A DNA stretch of 64,000 nucleotides from Oscillospiraceae bacterium (GTDB lineage: Bacteria; Bacillota; Clostridia; Oscillospirales; Oscillospiraceae). Positions 6,211 to 13,803 of this stretch are shown here, piece after piece (positions within the stretch are counted from its first letter, which is position 1; each line of letters begins with the position of its first letter). The notes beneath the pieces were generated by a model, which was not told the DNA's origin, made no database searches, and was given only the letters and a program-made list of their open reading frames with translations. The position numbers and the translations under genes are program-made. Location of the stretch: the NCBI GenBank assembly GCA_017432615.1, contig JAFRIV010000031.1, forward strand, positions 36,284 through 100,283, read 5' to 3'.

Positions 6211-7442
6211 GTTTTCTCCCCTCCCCGATACATCTCGGCCATGCGCCGCACATCCCCGTAGAACCGGTCGACAGCGAACTTGTTGTCGCTCTCAAAGCAG
6301 ATCACCCGACCGATGAAACTGCGTGCCCAGGTCAGCAGCTCTCCGGCATCATAAACGTCAGCAACGAACTTGTACGTATGCTCGTCGAGCATTTCGATCT
6401 GCCCGTGCCGCTTCTCACGCTCCAGCCGGTCAATGATATAGCCTTCTTCATCGCCCACATGCAGCGTGAGTTCCACGTGGTCAACACTGTAGTCGCCTCC
6501 GGTGGAAACACCCCAGAGGTTTTCATCGAACTTGTCTGCAAAGCCCTCGTATTTTTCATGTCGCGATTCGACCGGGCCAGGCGTAATAGCGCGGATATTA
6601 TCAAGTCGAAAAAACATCGGCTTACGGAACTTGTAGTGGAAGGCAAGCAGATATTCCCGTCCGGTCTGTGTGCTGATATAAAAACGCAGCGGATAGACCC
6701 TGTGCTCATGTTCTTCGTCTTTGCGGACGCTGAAATTGACGATATCGATGCAGCGTTTTTCCTTCATGGCGCAGAGTGCATCATACAGGATCTGCGTATC
6801 CAGTGTATGGAGCAGATAGTGGTGCTTATAGCTGAAATGCTCAGGAGCCTCAGCCTGCCGGTCAAGCAGATAGGATCCGACCACGCCGAACGGCGCCTCT
6901 TCGGAGAAGAAAGCAGTCGCATCTTCCCAGGAGGGAAGATCGACCTTATCCTCAGCAAGGCGGAAGTACAGAAAACGGCCATGCTTCTCGTCCTGAAGGA
7001 TCCCCAAATCCGTGTATTCTTTCAGCTTTTTGCGAACAGTGGACTCATCGATCTCAAAGGGAGTCTCGGTATGGGAAAGATAGTCTGTCACACCATCGGT
7101 GATTTCACCCACGCTGCGGGCAGCGCCGTCAGCAAGGATATCCAGGATACAGAAATGCAGTACGATATCCTTGTCAGTGAAGCTCTTTGCTTTCCAGGCG
7201 TTGTGCAGCGGATTGAATGTAACGCTGCGGTTGTCCACGGAGATGAAGACGTTTTTCCCCTCGGCAGTGTGCCGGAAGGCCATATAGCCGCCCAGCCAGC
7301 TTTCGATACGGCGGCGCTCATCATCATAGGAGCGGGCGCTCTTCTTTTTGTAATCCTCACGGCTCTTAAAGCCGTACACATAGAAATCCCGCATGTAGTC
7401 GCGGATCTTTTCAAAGCTCTTGATCAGTTCGCTGTAGGCCAT
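6207..7442 (-). CDS. WYL-domain transcriptional regulator with N-terminal winged helix (411 aa)
   Basis: Residues about 95-165 look like a winged helix (FTDKDIVLHFCILDILADG, STVRKKLKEYTDLGILQ). Residues about 215-300 form the WYL domain (KEKRCIDIVNFSVRKDEEHEHRV as two stretches; YPLRFYISTQTGREYLLAF). A WCX-like C-terminal part follows (VELTLHVGDEEGYII...). In sequenced RtcB systems WYL proteins replace the sigma54 activator RtcR as control elements; that role is inferred here. AGGAGGTGA lies just before the ATG. It overlaps the next WYL gene by 4 nt and starts 34 nt after the ATPase stop. Confidence 0.87.
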   Translation of the reverse strand: MAYSELIKSFEKIRDYMRDFYVYGFKSREDYKKKSARSYDDERRRIESWLGGYMAFRHTAEGKNVFISVDNRSVTFNPLHNAWKAKSFTDKDIVLHFCILDILADGAARSVGEITDGVTDYLSHTETPFEIDESTVRKKLKEYTDLGILQDEKHGRFLYFRLAEDKVDLPSWEDATAFFSEEAPFGVVGSYLLDRQAEAPEHFSYKHHYLLHTLDTQILYDALCAMKEKRCIDIVNFSVRKDEEHEHRVYPLRFYISTQTGREYLLAFHYKFRKPMFFRLDNIRAITPGPVESRHEKYEGFADKFDENLWGVSTGGDYSVDHVELTLHVGDEEGYIIDRLEREKRHGQIEMLDEHTYKFVADVYDAGELLTWARSFIGRVICFESDNKFAVDRFYGDVRRMAEMYRGGEKT

Positions 7443-7476
7443 GTCTTCACCTCCTTCCGGGAAAACTGTTTCTTTG

Positions 7477-8223
7477 TTATTTCTCTTCTAAAAGGATACG
7501 CAGCATCCTGTCCGGGTTCACCAGGAAGTCTTTTGTTACTTGAAAGTGTTCGGTGTCCTGATACTTCACGTGTTCAAGGCCTTTATCGGAAAACTGAATG
7601 ATATCCGAATCCGGCAATGTGATCAAAATCGGGGAATGGGTGGATATTATGAACTGGGCGCCTTGGGTGGCCAAGTCATGTATCTCGGCCATAAGGCGCA
7701 GCATACGCATAGGAGAAATGGCAGCCTCAGGTTCATCCAGAATAAATAAGCCGTCTGGAGAGAAACGGTTTTCAACAAGGGCCAGAAAACTCTCCCCATG
7801 TGAAAGCTTGTGCAGTGACTGCCCTCCGTAGGATCCCAACACTTTGCTGTCCATCGTGTCCAGATACGAAGCGGCGTTGTAGAAGCTTTCAGCCCGAAGA
7901 AAAAAACCATCATAGTGGCGGCCGACGCCTCGCACCAGGTGTATATGTTCATGCAGTGTCGAATGGGAATCAGCAGTCGAGAAGCTGTAGTTTCTTGTTC
8001 CGCCTTCCGGATTGAATCCTGCAGCAATCGCGACGGCCTCAATCAGTGTCGACTTTCCGATTCCATTCTCCCCGACGAAAAAAGTTATGGGCTTTGAGAG
8101 CAGGATGCCTTGTTCCTGGATGATCTGCTTTATGGCGGGAAGACTCGCAAAGTATTCCGTTTTCGGAATATCTTCATCAATACGGATCTCCCGGATATCC
8201 AGTGTATTAAAACTGTCTGCCAT
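7477..8223 (-). CDS. AAA family (ABC-type) ATPase, SMC/RecF-like fold
   Basis: The Walker A motif FVGENGIGKSTLIEA is near residues 51-65 (numbering from the ATG at 8223). LSHGESFLAL is an ABC-type signature, LFILDEPEAAIS is the Walker B, and FIISTHSP is the switch His. It is a single-domain ATPase of about 248 residues without a nuclease domain. Such stand-alone ATPases occur in defence and repair operons. It lies 5 nt after the zinc-ribbon stop and 34 nt before the WYL gene, so it is probably co-transcribed. A GTG 12 nt further upstream is an alternative start. Confidence 0.8.
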   Translation of the reverse strand: MADSFNTLDIREIRIDEDIPKTEYFASLPAIKQIIQEQGILLSKPITFFVGENGIGKSTLIEAVAIAAGFNPEGGTRNYSFSTADSHSTLHEHIHLVRGVGRHYDGFFLRAESFYNAASYLDTMDSKVLGSYGGQSLHKLSHGESFLALVENRFSPDGLFILDEPEAAISPMRMLRLMAEIHDLATQGAQFIISTHSPILITLPDSDIIQFSDKGLEHVKYQDTEHFQVTKDFLVNPDRMLRILLEEK

Positions 8224-8228
8224 AATCG

Positions 8229-8462
8229 TCACCAATCTTCATCCAGCAGAGCAGACAGCCCTTCAGCCTCATCTGCCCATGACGGATCATACTTGGATCT
8301 GCCCATCACCGACTGGCAGTCGGGGCAGACCTTATACGGCTTGCTGTATGCGGCACCGCACCGGGAACAGATATATTCATCTGCCTTGAACAAATGCGTC
8401 TTCTGAATCCATTGTACGGCAACCGGTTCTTTTCCTTTCTTGAAAAGGCCGAATAATCCCAT
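8229..8462 (-). CDS. Small zinc-ribbon protein (77 aa)
   Basis: Two CxxC knuckles, CSRCGAAY and CPDCQSVM, define a rubredoxin/zinc-ribbon fold at about residues 32-52, framed by a basic N-terminus and an acidic, Trp-containing C-terminus (LLDEDW). Function unknown; small zinc ribbons often serve as adaptor or metal-binding proteins. It is first in the minus-strand run ZnR-ATPase-WYL-WYL, and its upstream leader is nearly the same as that of the desulfoferrodoxin gene, hinting at shared control. Confidence 0.7.
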   Translation of the reverse strand: MGLFGLFKKGKEPVAVQWIQKTHLFKADEYICSRCGAAYSKPYKVCPDCQSVMGRSKYDPSWADEAEGLSALLDEDW

Positions 8463-8514
8463 TATTATTCCTTTCCGGCGTGATGGTTCCCTTTACTATC
8501 TAGGACCCGGCAGC

Positions 8515-8551
8515 ATTCTGCCGAAGCATTTCTTCTTCGGCCTGGCAGAAT
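8515..8551 (-). promoter_or_regulatory. Strong leader hairpin before the zinc-ribbon gene
   Basis: ATTCTGCC/GGCAGAAT continues into a GAAG/CTTC stem, giving about 12 bp with one 5-nt bulge. No T tract follows on either strand. It lies about 50 nt upstream of the zinc-ribbon start and could be a 5'UTR structure or a processed terminator of the gene before it. Confidence 0.45.
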
Positions 8552-8569
8552 TCATACGAAAGCAATGCA

Positions 8570-8656
8570 GATGGACGGTCCACGCGGGATATGGATGAAC
8601 GATGTCTGTCAATGGCTTATGGTTTCCTCTCTCCGGTATAATAATACCATAGGGAC
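8570..8656 (-). repeat. Copy 1 of a duplicated leader/promoter module
   Basis: About 85 nt are nearly identical to 10212-10298: a near-palindrome GGTATAATAATACC (8635-8648), a run with TTGACA (minus strand, 8607-8612) and a CATATCC box. The two copies precede the zinc-ribbon gene and the desulfoferrodoxin gene, both on the minus strand. TATTAT within the palindrome may be a -10 box, making it an operator for a Fur/PerR-type repressor; this is inference. Confidence 0.65.
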
Positions 8657-8662
8657 CGGGTG

Positions 8663-9652
8663 CTACTCCATCAGCTTTTTGAGCATATCATCGCTTATGT
8701 TGTAGAAAACTTCATAAAACTGAGGTCCGTAACGAAAGACCCCGTTTTCCTCCGGCAGCAGCATTTCATACAGCCAATTATATAACGGGTCGGATGCGGC
8801 CAGCTGTGGGTATACACTTTTGGAGGGCGGGAGCATATATTGGAGTCTCCCTTCCTGCATGCAGAGAGCATATGAAAATTGCGGGTCGGCCATGATTTCC
8901 AATAAATCCAGACAGTCAAGCAGCTTTTCTTCCTGCACATGATTCCCCAGGGAGGCGTAATCGACCATAAAAAGAGGCATCTGATCTTCTTCGTTGTCCG
9001 AGAAATTGGCAAAACGCACGATGTAATCACCCGGCTCCAGTAAGCGAAGGCTCTCTGTGAAACCAAGCAGATATTTGCATTCGCCCCGGTTAAAGCGCCC
9101 GATCCCGTCATATTCCGCCAGTGTGGATTTGTCAGGGAGCAATTCCTCTCCCATCAGATTCTTCAAATGCGTCAGCACGGCAGACACTTTTTCAGACTCG
9201 CCCTGATAGTTGCACAATGCCTGCAGGTAGTAGTACATGAGCATCGAACGGAGGGGGATGGCAACGCTGTCATGAAGCTGCATGATGTTCCTTATATTGC
9301 GGTCATCCTCTTTGCGGCAGAAAAGCGTGTTGGCACAGACCATCAGCGGAATGCCGTATGTCTTTTTCTGAACCTTGCTCTTGTCAATGGTCCAGCTGAA
9401 CATGTCGCCCGTGTCAATGATTTCCGGAAGCTGGTGGAGAAAACCTTTGCTCACGAGAGCGCTCATCGCGATGGCATCGTATATAAAGAGATCTCCGTCT
9501 CTTCCCGGCAAGCCCTGGTAGCAGTTCCAGTTAATGAATTTGACAGGGCGCGTATGCCCTGACTCGCGGAATCGCCTTTCCAGTTCCCGACAAAAGTAGT
9601 CCGTATCGGTGAAATCATAATAGTAATAAATCACGATAGGAGACGACATCAT
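8663..9652 (-). CDS. Thiaminase I-like (thiamine pyridinylase family), type 2 binding-protein fold
   Basis: The 329-aa protein has the layout of thiaminase I, a periplasmic-binding-fold enzyme: a beta strand at the start (IVIYYYY), WNCYQGLPGRDGDLFIYDAI, GIPLMVCANTLF with a Cys near residue 106 that could be the nucleophile, and LLGFTESL with Glu 200 in the place of the catalytic base. Thiaminase I cleaves thiamine by exchanging the thiazole for another nucleophile. There is no signal peptide, so it would be cytosolic. Alternatively it is a binding-protein-fold sensor without catalysis. It is downstream of desulfoferrodoxin and a tiny ORF whose stop is 3 nt before this start. Confidence 0.5.
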   Translation of the reverse strand: MMSSPIVIYYYYDFTDTDYFCRELERRFRESGHTRPVKFINWNCYQGLPGRDGDLFIYDAIAMSALVSKGFLHQLPEIIDTGDMFSWTIDKSKVQKKTYGIPLMVCANTLFCRKEDDRNIRNIMQLHDSVAIPLRSMLMYYYLQALCNYQGESEKVSAVLTHLKNLMGEELLPDKSTLAEYDGIGRFNRGECKYLLGFTESLRLLEPGDYIVRFANFSDNEEDQMPLFMVDYASLGNHVQEEKLLDCLDLLEIMADPQFSYALCMQEGRLQYMLPPSKSVYPQLAASDPLYNWLYEMLLPEENGVFRYGPQFYEVFYNISDDMLKKLME

Positions 9653-9655
9653 GTT

Positions 9656-9739
9656 TCAGCCTTTATTGTTTTTTGCAGAATTTGTGGCAGCATCTGCCCT
9701 TCGGGGGCTTGGGAAGCGGTTCACCCTTGATTGCGGCAT
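9656..9739 (-). CDS. Possible 27-aa ORF coupled to the thiaminase-like gene
   Basis: An ATG with a strong AAGGGAGG 7 nt upstream opens 27 codons rich in Arg, Ser, Pro and Asn, ending TGA 3 nt before the next ATG. It may be a leader peptide that couples translation. No known family is recognised. Confidence 0.35.
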   Translation of the reverse strand: MPQSRVNRFPSPRRADAATNSAKNNKG

Positions 9740-9765
9740 TGGTTTTCCTCCCTTTCCTGTTTTGT

Positions 9766-10125
9766 TTATTCGGCTTTCCAGAGTCCATGCAGATTGCAAT
9801 ATTCATAGGCGGCAACGACAGTTTCATCCTCTGCAAGGGCAAAGTGAGCAACAGGTTTTTCACCGGGGCGGAGATTCTTCTTCTGATAACCCTGGGTTGT
9901 TTCCAAAACGATCCACATGATGTAGTGAGCTTCCAGCATCGGATGCTCTGCGGATCCGACTCTCACGGTAACTCTCCTGTCTTCCGTCTCGATGACCGGT
10001 ACATGTTTTTCCCCGGATGCATCCGTCGTGTTGGGCTTCAGTTCAACCCATCCGTCTTCACAGCACCCCAGAGACTTTTCCTGGATCATGACGGTATCGC
10101 AGTCACTGCACTTATAGAATTTCAT
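9766..10125 (-). CDS. dfx: Desulfoferrodoxin / superoxide reductase (119 aa)
   Basis: The N-terminal rubredoxin-like centre has YKCSDCD and a second Cys pair LGCCEDG. The C-terminal superoxide reductase domain has EKHVPVIE, VGSAEHPM, HYIMWIVLET and AYEYCNLHGLW, supplying the four His and one Cys that hold the catalytic iron. It reduces superoxide to peroxide using rubredoxin or a similar donor, typical of anaerobes. The ATG follows AAAAGGAGG. It lies behind the duplicated leader module and upstream of the thiaminase-like gene. Confidence 0.93.
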   Translation of the reverse strand: MKFYKCSDCDTVMIQEKSLGCCEDGWVELKPNTTDASGEKHVPVIETEDRRVTVRVGSAEHPMLEAHYIMWIVLETTQGYQKKNLRPGEKPVAHFALAEDETVVAAYEYCNLHGLWKAE

Positions 10126-10211
10126 TTTGCTTGTCCTCCTTTTATTTCTGGTTGTTTGTGGTTACTCTTCGTCTTAGCTGACCGCCAACGACCCGTGTGA
10201 TAAAGAAATGC

Positions 10212-10298
10212 AGATGGGCGGTCCGATTGGGATATGGATAAACGATGTCTGTCAATGGCTTTTGGTTTCCCCTTCCGGTATAATAATACCATAGGAAC
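10212..10298 (-). repeat. Copy 2 of the duplicated leader/promoter module
   Basis: This copy is 1642 nt from copy 1. The palindrome-like GGTATAATAATACC is at 10277-10290, the TTGACA-containing run (minus strand) follows, and identity fades on both sides. It lies about 90-170 nt upstream of the desulfoferrodoxin ATG. Confidence 0.65.
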
Positions 10299-10642
10299 CA
10301 AGTGTCATTCAATGCTTTTTCGTGTTCTCTTTTGAATAGGAGATTGTCCGCAAAGTTTTCTTTCAGGAGCTTTGTTTATTATAACAATAGCATACTGCAC
10401 GAAGTACCACAGGGTGCTGACAATCATCATTTTTGAGTACAGAGGGGCGCCTCCTAATCCCTGATACCCACGATAACGATATCACATGTACCGGGGTGAC
10501 ATTGTGTGACAGTTTTTAATAGTGCCAAGCATATTTCGAAATCGTTGCAAAACCTATGTTTTCAGGTAAAAAGCACGCGGATTCTATTGAAATCTGATCT
10601 ATATGAAGGCCGTCGAGAATACAGCAATTTCTCTGCCTCCTA
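10299..10642. other. Intergenic stretch without recognisable gene
   Basis: AT-rich sequence between the duplicated leader and the next promoter. I see no reading frame with a ribosome site and no strong hairpin followed by a T tract. Confidence 0.5.
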
Positions 10643-10671
10643 TTGACATTAGGGGATATATCCCATATAAT
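10643..10671 (+). promoter_or_regulatory. Consensus promoter with internal operator palindrome
   Basis: A perfect -35 TTGACA and a perfect -10 TATAAT are separated by 17 nt. The spacer contains a perfect 12-nt palindrome GGGATATATCCC (10653-10664). A palindrome between the two boxes is a classic repressor site, most simply for the XRE protein encoded downstream (autorepression). Confidence 0.85.
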
Positions 10672-10752
10672 AGTAATGAATCAACGGAGAAGTATAAGAA
10701 GCTGCCTCCCCTTGACTGATAGTATTTATGCAACTGCAAGGAGGTGTCTGTC

Positions 10753-11223
10753 ATGCTTCATAAAGCCATCGAATTGAGGCTGTTGGAAGGGACCGCAATG
10801 GAAATAACCTTTCAGGACGGCGTCGTCAAGCGCTACGATATGAGTGCTTTGTTTCCGAAGTACCCACAGTTAAAGCAGTTAGGAAATAGAGACTTGTTTC
10901 TATCCGGAAAGTTGATGGGCGCTTACGGTATCGTTTGGAATGACGAGCTTGATATTGAAACCGAAACGATCTACGAAGACGGAAAGACTGTTCGTAAAGA
11001 GGAAATTGTGATTCACAAGGCTTCTTCACAAGCGGTAGCTGCTGCACGTGCCGCCGCAGGAATCTCGCAAAAACAGCTTGCGGCTCTCACCGGGATTGAT
11101 CAATCCGATATTTCCAAGATCGAGCGAGGCATAGCAAATCCATCCGTTGAAACGTTGGATAGGATTGCAAATGCGTTGGGAGGACAATTGACAATCTCAA
11201 TCAAAATGCCAACTGCAACCTGA
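10753..11223 (+). CDS. DUF2442-XRE fusion regulator (antitoxin-like, 156 aa)
   Basis: The N-terminal half is a DUF2442 domain (ITFQDGVVKRYDMSALF, YGIVWNDELDIETETIYEDG). The C-terminal half is an XRE HTH (ISQKQLAALTGIDQSDISKIERGIANPSVETLDRIANALG). DUF2442 is often the antitoxin partner of DUF4160 toxins; here it is fused to the HTH and no toxin gene is adjacent. The ATG at 10753 has AAGGAGG about 9 nt upstream; the earlier GTG at 10744 overlaps the SD and is rejected. It is expected to bind the palindrome in its own promoter. Confidence 0.85.
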   Translation: MLHKAIELRLLEGTAMEITFQDGVVKRYDMSALFPKYPQLKQLGNRDLFLSGKLMGAYGIVWNDELDIETETIYEDGKTVRKEEIVIHKASSQAVAAARAAAGISQKQLAALTGIDQSDISKIERGIANPSVETLDRIANALGGQLTISIKMPTAT

Positions 11224-11261
11224 TTAGAACAGAATAATAAAGTGCTTGGAAAAACATAGGA

Positions 11262-11296
11262 GGAGCTGTAGCAAAATAAAAATTTTGCGCAGCTCC
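11262..11296 (+). terminator. Long hairpin after the DUF2442-XRE gene
   Basis: GGAGCTG...GCAAAAT pairs with ATTTTGC...CAGCTCC (14 bp, interrupted by 1-2 nt). No clear T tract follows. It is probably a terminator or RNA stability element, 38 nt after the stop. Confidence 0.5.
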
Positions 11297-11384
11297 ATGA
11301 TATTATGACCCTTAATTACAATCACTCACTGTGAGTCGGCCATGACAACCGACAGCGCAATGCTCGGAATATTGTAATATATTA

Positions 11385-12359
11385 CTATAGAGAATCACGG
11401 ATAGAATCTTCCACGGGACGCGGGTGGTAATCAAATTCGCGGTTGGCTTTCTCGTGGGAGAAGCGTCCGTTCGTGTGCAGGGTATAAACAGAATAGGGAG
11501 TAAGCAGCGGAACTTCCTTGCTGAACACGCGGGAAACCCACTCGGCAGCCGGGGCTATCAATTTCGCTGCGGCATGAGGAGCTTCGAGCCTTGTTGTTTT
11601 CTTTCCCTGAAGTCTGCGAACGGTGTTGACCAGTTCCAGCACGCCGATATAGTGGCCGTTCAGAATATAGCATTCTCCCGGACGGCCTTTCTCCTCGCAG
11701 CCAATAATACCGGCCGCAACATCTCTTGAATCGACAAAATCGTATCCTCCCTGCAGTCCGACAGATATTTTTCCCTCTGCCATCGCTCGAATGGTGCGGA
11801 TCATATGATTCCGAGACTGAGTATCCCCTGGTCCAATGATCCCGGAAGGATGGACAATGCTCACATTCAGTCCTGCTTTCGCGTAATCCATCACGATTTG
11901 AGCCGCAGCGGCTTTGGATTTTGCATACTGCCCATGGACCAGATCAGGTGAAAAACTGCTGACTTCAGTAATCGTTTCGTTGGCCGGTCTCTCAGGAATG
12001 GCATGAACGGAACTGACGTAAACAATGCGGTCGACTCCGGTATCCCGGGCCAGACTCATCACGTTGTTTGTGCCATGAACATTAATGTTCCAGACCTCCG
12101 GATTGTGCTTTGACGCAATGGTGATCAGCGCTGCACAGTGGACCAAAGAAATATAATTGTAGTCGCCCCGGTCAAAAAAAGGTATGAGCGATTCTCTGTT
12201 CCGAATATCTCCTTCACAGATCTCGACATCTGAATGTATATCGACGTTGCTGCCCGGACGTACAAGAGCGCGGATATGCTCGCCCCGCTGCTGAAGAACA
12301 GATACGAGTATCGAACCGACATGCCCCGTAGCGCCGGTAACGAGCCACAGCTTTTTCAT
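11385..12359 (-). CDS. NAD(P)-dependent epimerase/dehydratase, extended SDR (324 aa)
   Basis: The Rossmann start MKKLWLVTGATGHVGS has the TGxxGxxG dinucleotide motif. The active site is split between VYVSSVHAI (Ser) and YAKSKAAA (YxxxK), as in extended SDRs of the dihydroflavonol reductase / 3-beta-HSD type. The substrate is not predictable. GAGGTGAGC lies just upstream of the ATG. It is a single gene, convergent with the XRE gene and divergent from the nitroreductase. Confidence 0.85.
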   Translation of the reverse strand: MKKLWLVTGATGHVGSILVSVLQQRGEHIRALVRPGSNVDIHSDVEICEGDIRNRESLIPFFDRGDYNYISLVHCAALITIASKHNPEVWNINVHGTNNVMSLARDTGVDRIVYVSSVHAIPERPANETITEVSSFSPDLVHGQYAKSKAAAAQIVMDYAKAGLNVSIVHPSGIIGPGDTQSRNHMIRTIRAMAEGKISVGLQGGYDFVDSRDVAAGIIGCEEKGRPGECYILNGHYIGVLELVNTVRRLQGKKTTRLEAPHAAAKLIAPAAEWVSRVFSKEVPLLTPYSVYTLHTNGRFSHEKANREFDYHPRPVEDSIRDSL

Positions 12360-12604
12360 TTTTGCTCACCTCTACGGCCTAAATCTCAACAGTATCATAG
12401 CACAGCATCGGCTCAAAGGCCACTCGGAAATTATTGAAATTCTCCTGCCCAATGCAAACCTCATTCTCGAGGATCTCCAGATCCTCAATCTGCAGCTCCC
12501 TACTGTCATCTGGTTTTCCCTTATTGGATTTTTCCGGTTTGGAGAGATCCTTAAAAATGTCCTGTGACCGGTTCCTTTTCTGAAAATAAAAAGGCCGTAC
12601 ACCC

Positions 12605-12633
12605 TTGGCATTTGGGCGCCGGCATGGTATGCT
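12605..12633 (+). promoter_or_regulatory. Promoter of the nitroreductase gene
   Basis: TTGGCA and TATGCT are separated by 17 nt and end 33 nt before the ATG. Confidence 0.6.
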
Positions 12634-12666
12634 GTGTATATTACTGTCCCGGGGAGGAATTGAATC

Positions 12667-13395
12667 ATGAATCCCGTAATTCAATCACTGTTTGACCGCA
12701 AGTCTGTCCGTGCATACACCGACCGGGAGATTTCAGAGCAGGATGCTGAACTGATACTCACCGCCGCGACCCGGGCACCGACGCCGGGTAACCAGCAGCT
12801 TTACACCATCCTGCGGATCACCGACCCGGAACTGAAGCACCGGCTGAGCATCTCATGCGACAACCAGCCCTTTATTGAAAAGGCTAAGCTTGTCCTGGTG
12901 TTCTGCGCGGACTGCCTGAAATGGGTTAACGCATACAAGGCAGGCGGATGCGCTCCCAGGAAGCCGGATGTCGGGGACTTGATGCTGGCTGTATGCGATG
13001 CGAACATCGCAGCTCAGAACGCGGTTACCGCTGCCGAGTCGCTTGGGATCGGTTCCTGTTATATTGGAGACATCATGGAAAACATTGAGACCCAGCAGGA
13101 TATCCTGGGTCTGCCAAAGTATGTCTTCCCGGCAGCAATGCTGGTGTTTGGATACCCGACAGAACAGCAGAAGGCACGGGAAAAGCCGGCGCGCTTCGAT
13201 CTGAAATACATCGTTCGGGAAAACACGTATCACGAACTGGACGATTCGGAACTGAAGGAGATGTTCACGGAGAGAATCGGCGACCGTTCTTTTGAGGACT
13301 GGATGAAAGCATTCTGTGAGCGCAAGTACAATTCGGGCTTCTCCAGGGAGATGTCCCGTTCCGTACGAAAAGTCATTGACAGTTTTTGTGACTGA
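12667..13395 (+). CDS. Nitroreductase family FMN oxidoreductase (242 aa)
   Basis: The opening FDRKSVRAYTDREIS and APTPGNQQLYTI are the FMN-phosphate binding hallmarks of the nitroreductase fold. ALGIGSCYIGDI-like residues (AESLGIGSCYIGDI) and LVFGYPTEQQ follow. Such enzymes reduce nitro compounds or quinones with NAD(P)H. The C-terminal 50 residues, rich in charge (ERKYNSGFSREMSRSVRKVI), are a common extension in clostridial members. GGGGAGGAA precedes the ATG. Confidence 0.9.
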   Translation: MNPVIQSLFDRKSVRAYTDREISEQDAELILTAATRAPTPGNQQLYTILRITDPELKHRLSISCDNQPFIEKAKLVLVFCADCLKWVNAYKAGGCAPRKPDVGDLMLAVCDANIAAQNAVTAAESLGIGSCYIGDIMENIETQQDILGLPKYVFPAAMLVFGYPTEQQKAREKPARFDLKYIVRENTYHELDDSELKEMFTERIGDRSFEDWMKAFCERKYNSGFSREMSRSVRKVIDSFCD

Positions 13396-13485
13396 AGCTA
13401 AAGGAAAAGCAGCCCCGGCTATTATATAGAGACTCGCTGGTGTCGTTTCCACGGCGGATTGCCCGATCAAGGGCCATTACTGTGG

Positions 13486-13506
13486 CGATGGCACCATCGT
13501 TTTTTC
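13486..13506 (+). terminator. Terminator downstream of the nitroreductase
   Basis: CGATG-GCAC-CATCG is followed by six Ts, 90 nt after the stop codon. Confidence 0.6.
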
Positions 13507-13803
13507 TGTGGACCTTGCTTTGTCTGGCTTGATATTCCAGGAAAGATCGGTCCGGATACAGATCCGGAAAACGGGAAAAAACCTGCCGAAAAACCGGGCG
13601 GCCGTGATGCGGCAGGAATTGCGGCTGATTTTATAAGAATTTAAAATTCAGCCGAACACAGCAGAGAAGGTGTTCGTGCTCTTTATCAAACGGAAAGATA
13701 TAAAAACGCCGAATCATCATTCTTGCGCAAGCATTTGAATATGACACGTGTTCCGAGTATCTTAGAAACAATACTTGCAGTAAAGCAGATATCTCCGCAC
13801 AGA
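13507..13803. other. Intergenic stretch, no gene seen
   Basis: Short frames exist but none has a ribosome site. A 61-codon plus-strand frame at 13459-13644 runs through the terminator and was not called. Confidence 0.5.

Noticed and set aside
9663-9863. A 66-codon frame ending in a Cys-containing tail between dfx and the thiaminase-like gene
   Set aside because: It overlaps the end of dfx and lacks an SD; the competing 27-codon frame has the strong ribosome site.
12379-12684. A 101-codon minus-strand frame between the epimerase and nitroreductase genes
   Set aside because: It runs over the nitroreductase promoter and start, has no SD, and only its last 45 codons look protein-like; could be a relic but not supportable.
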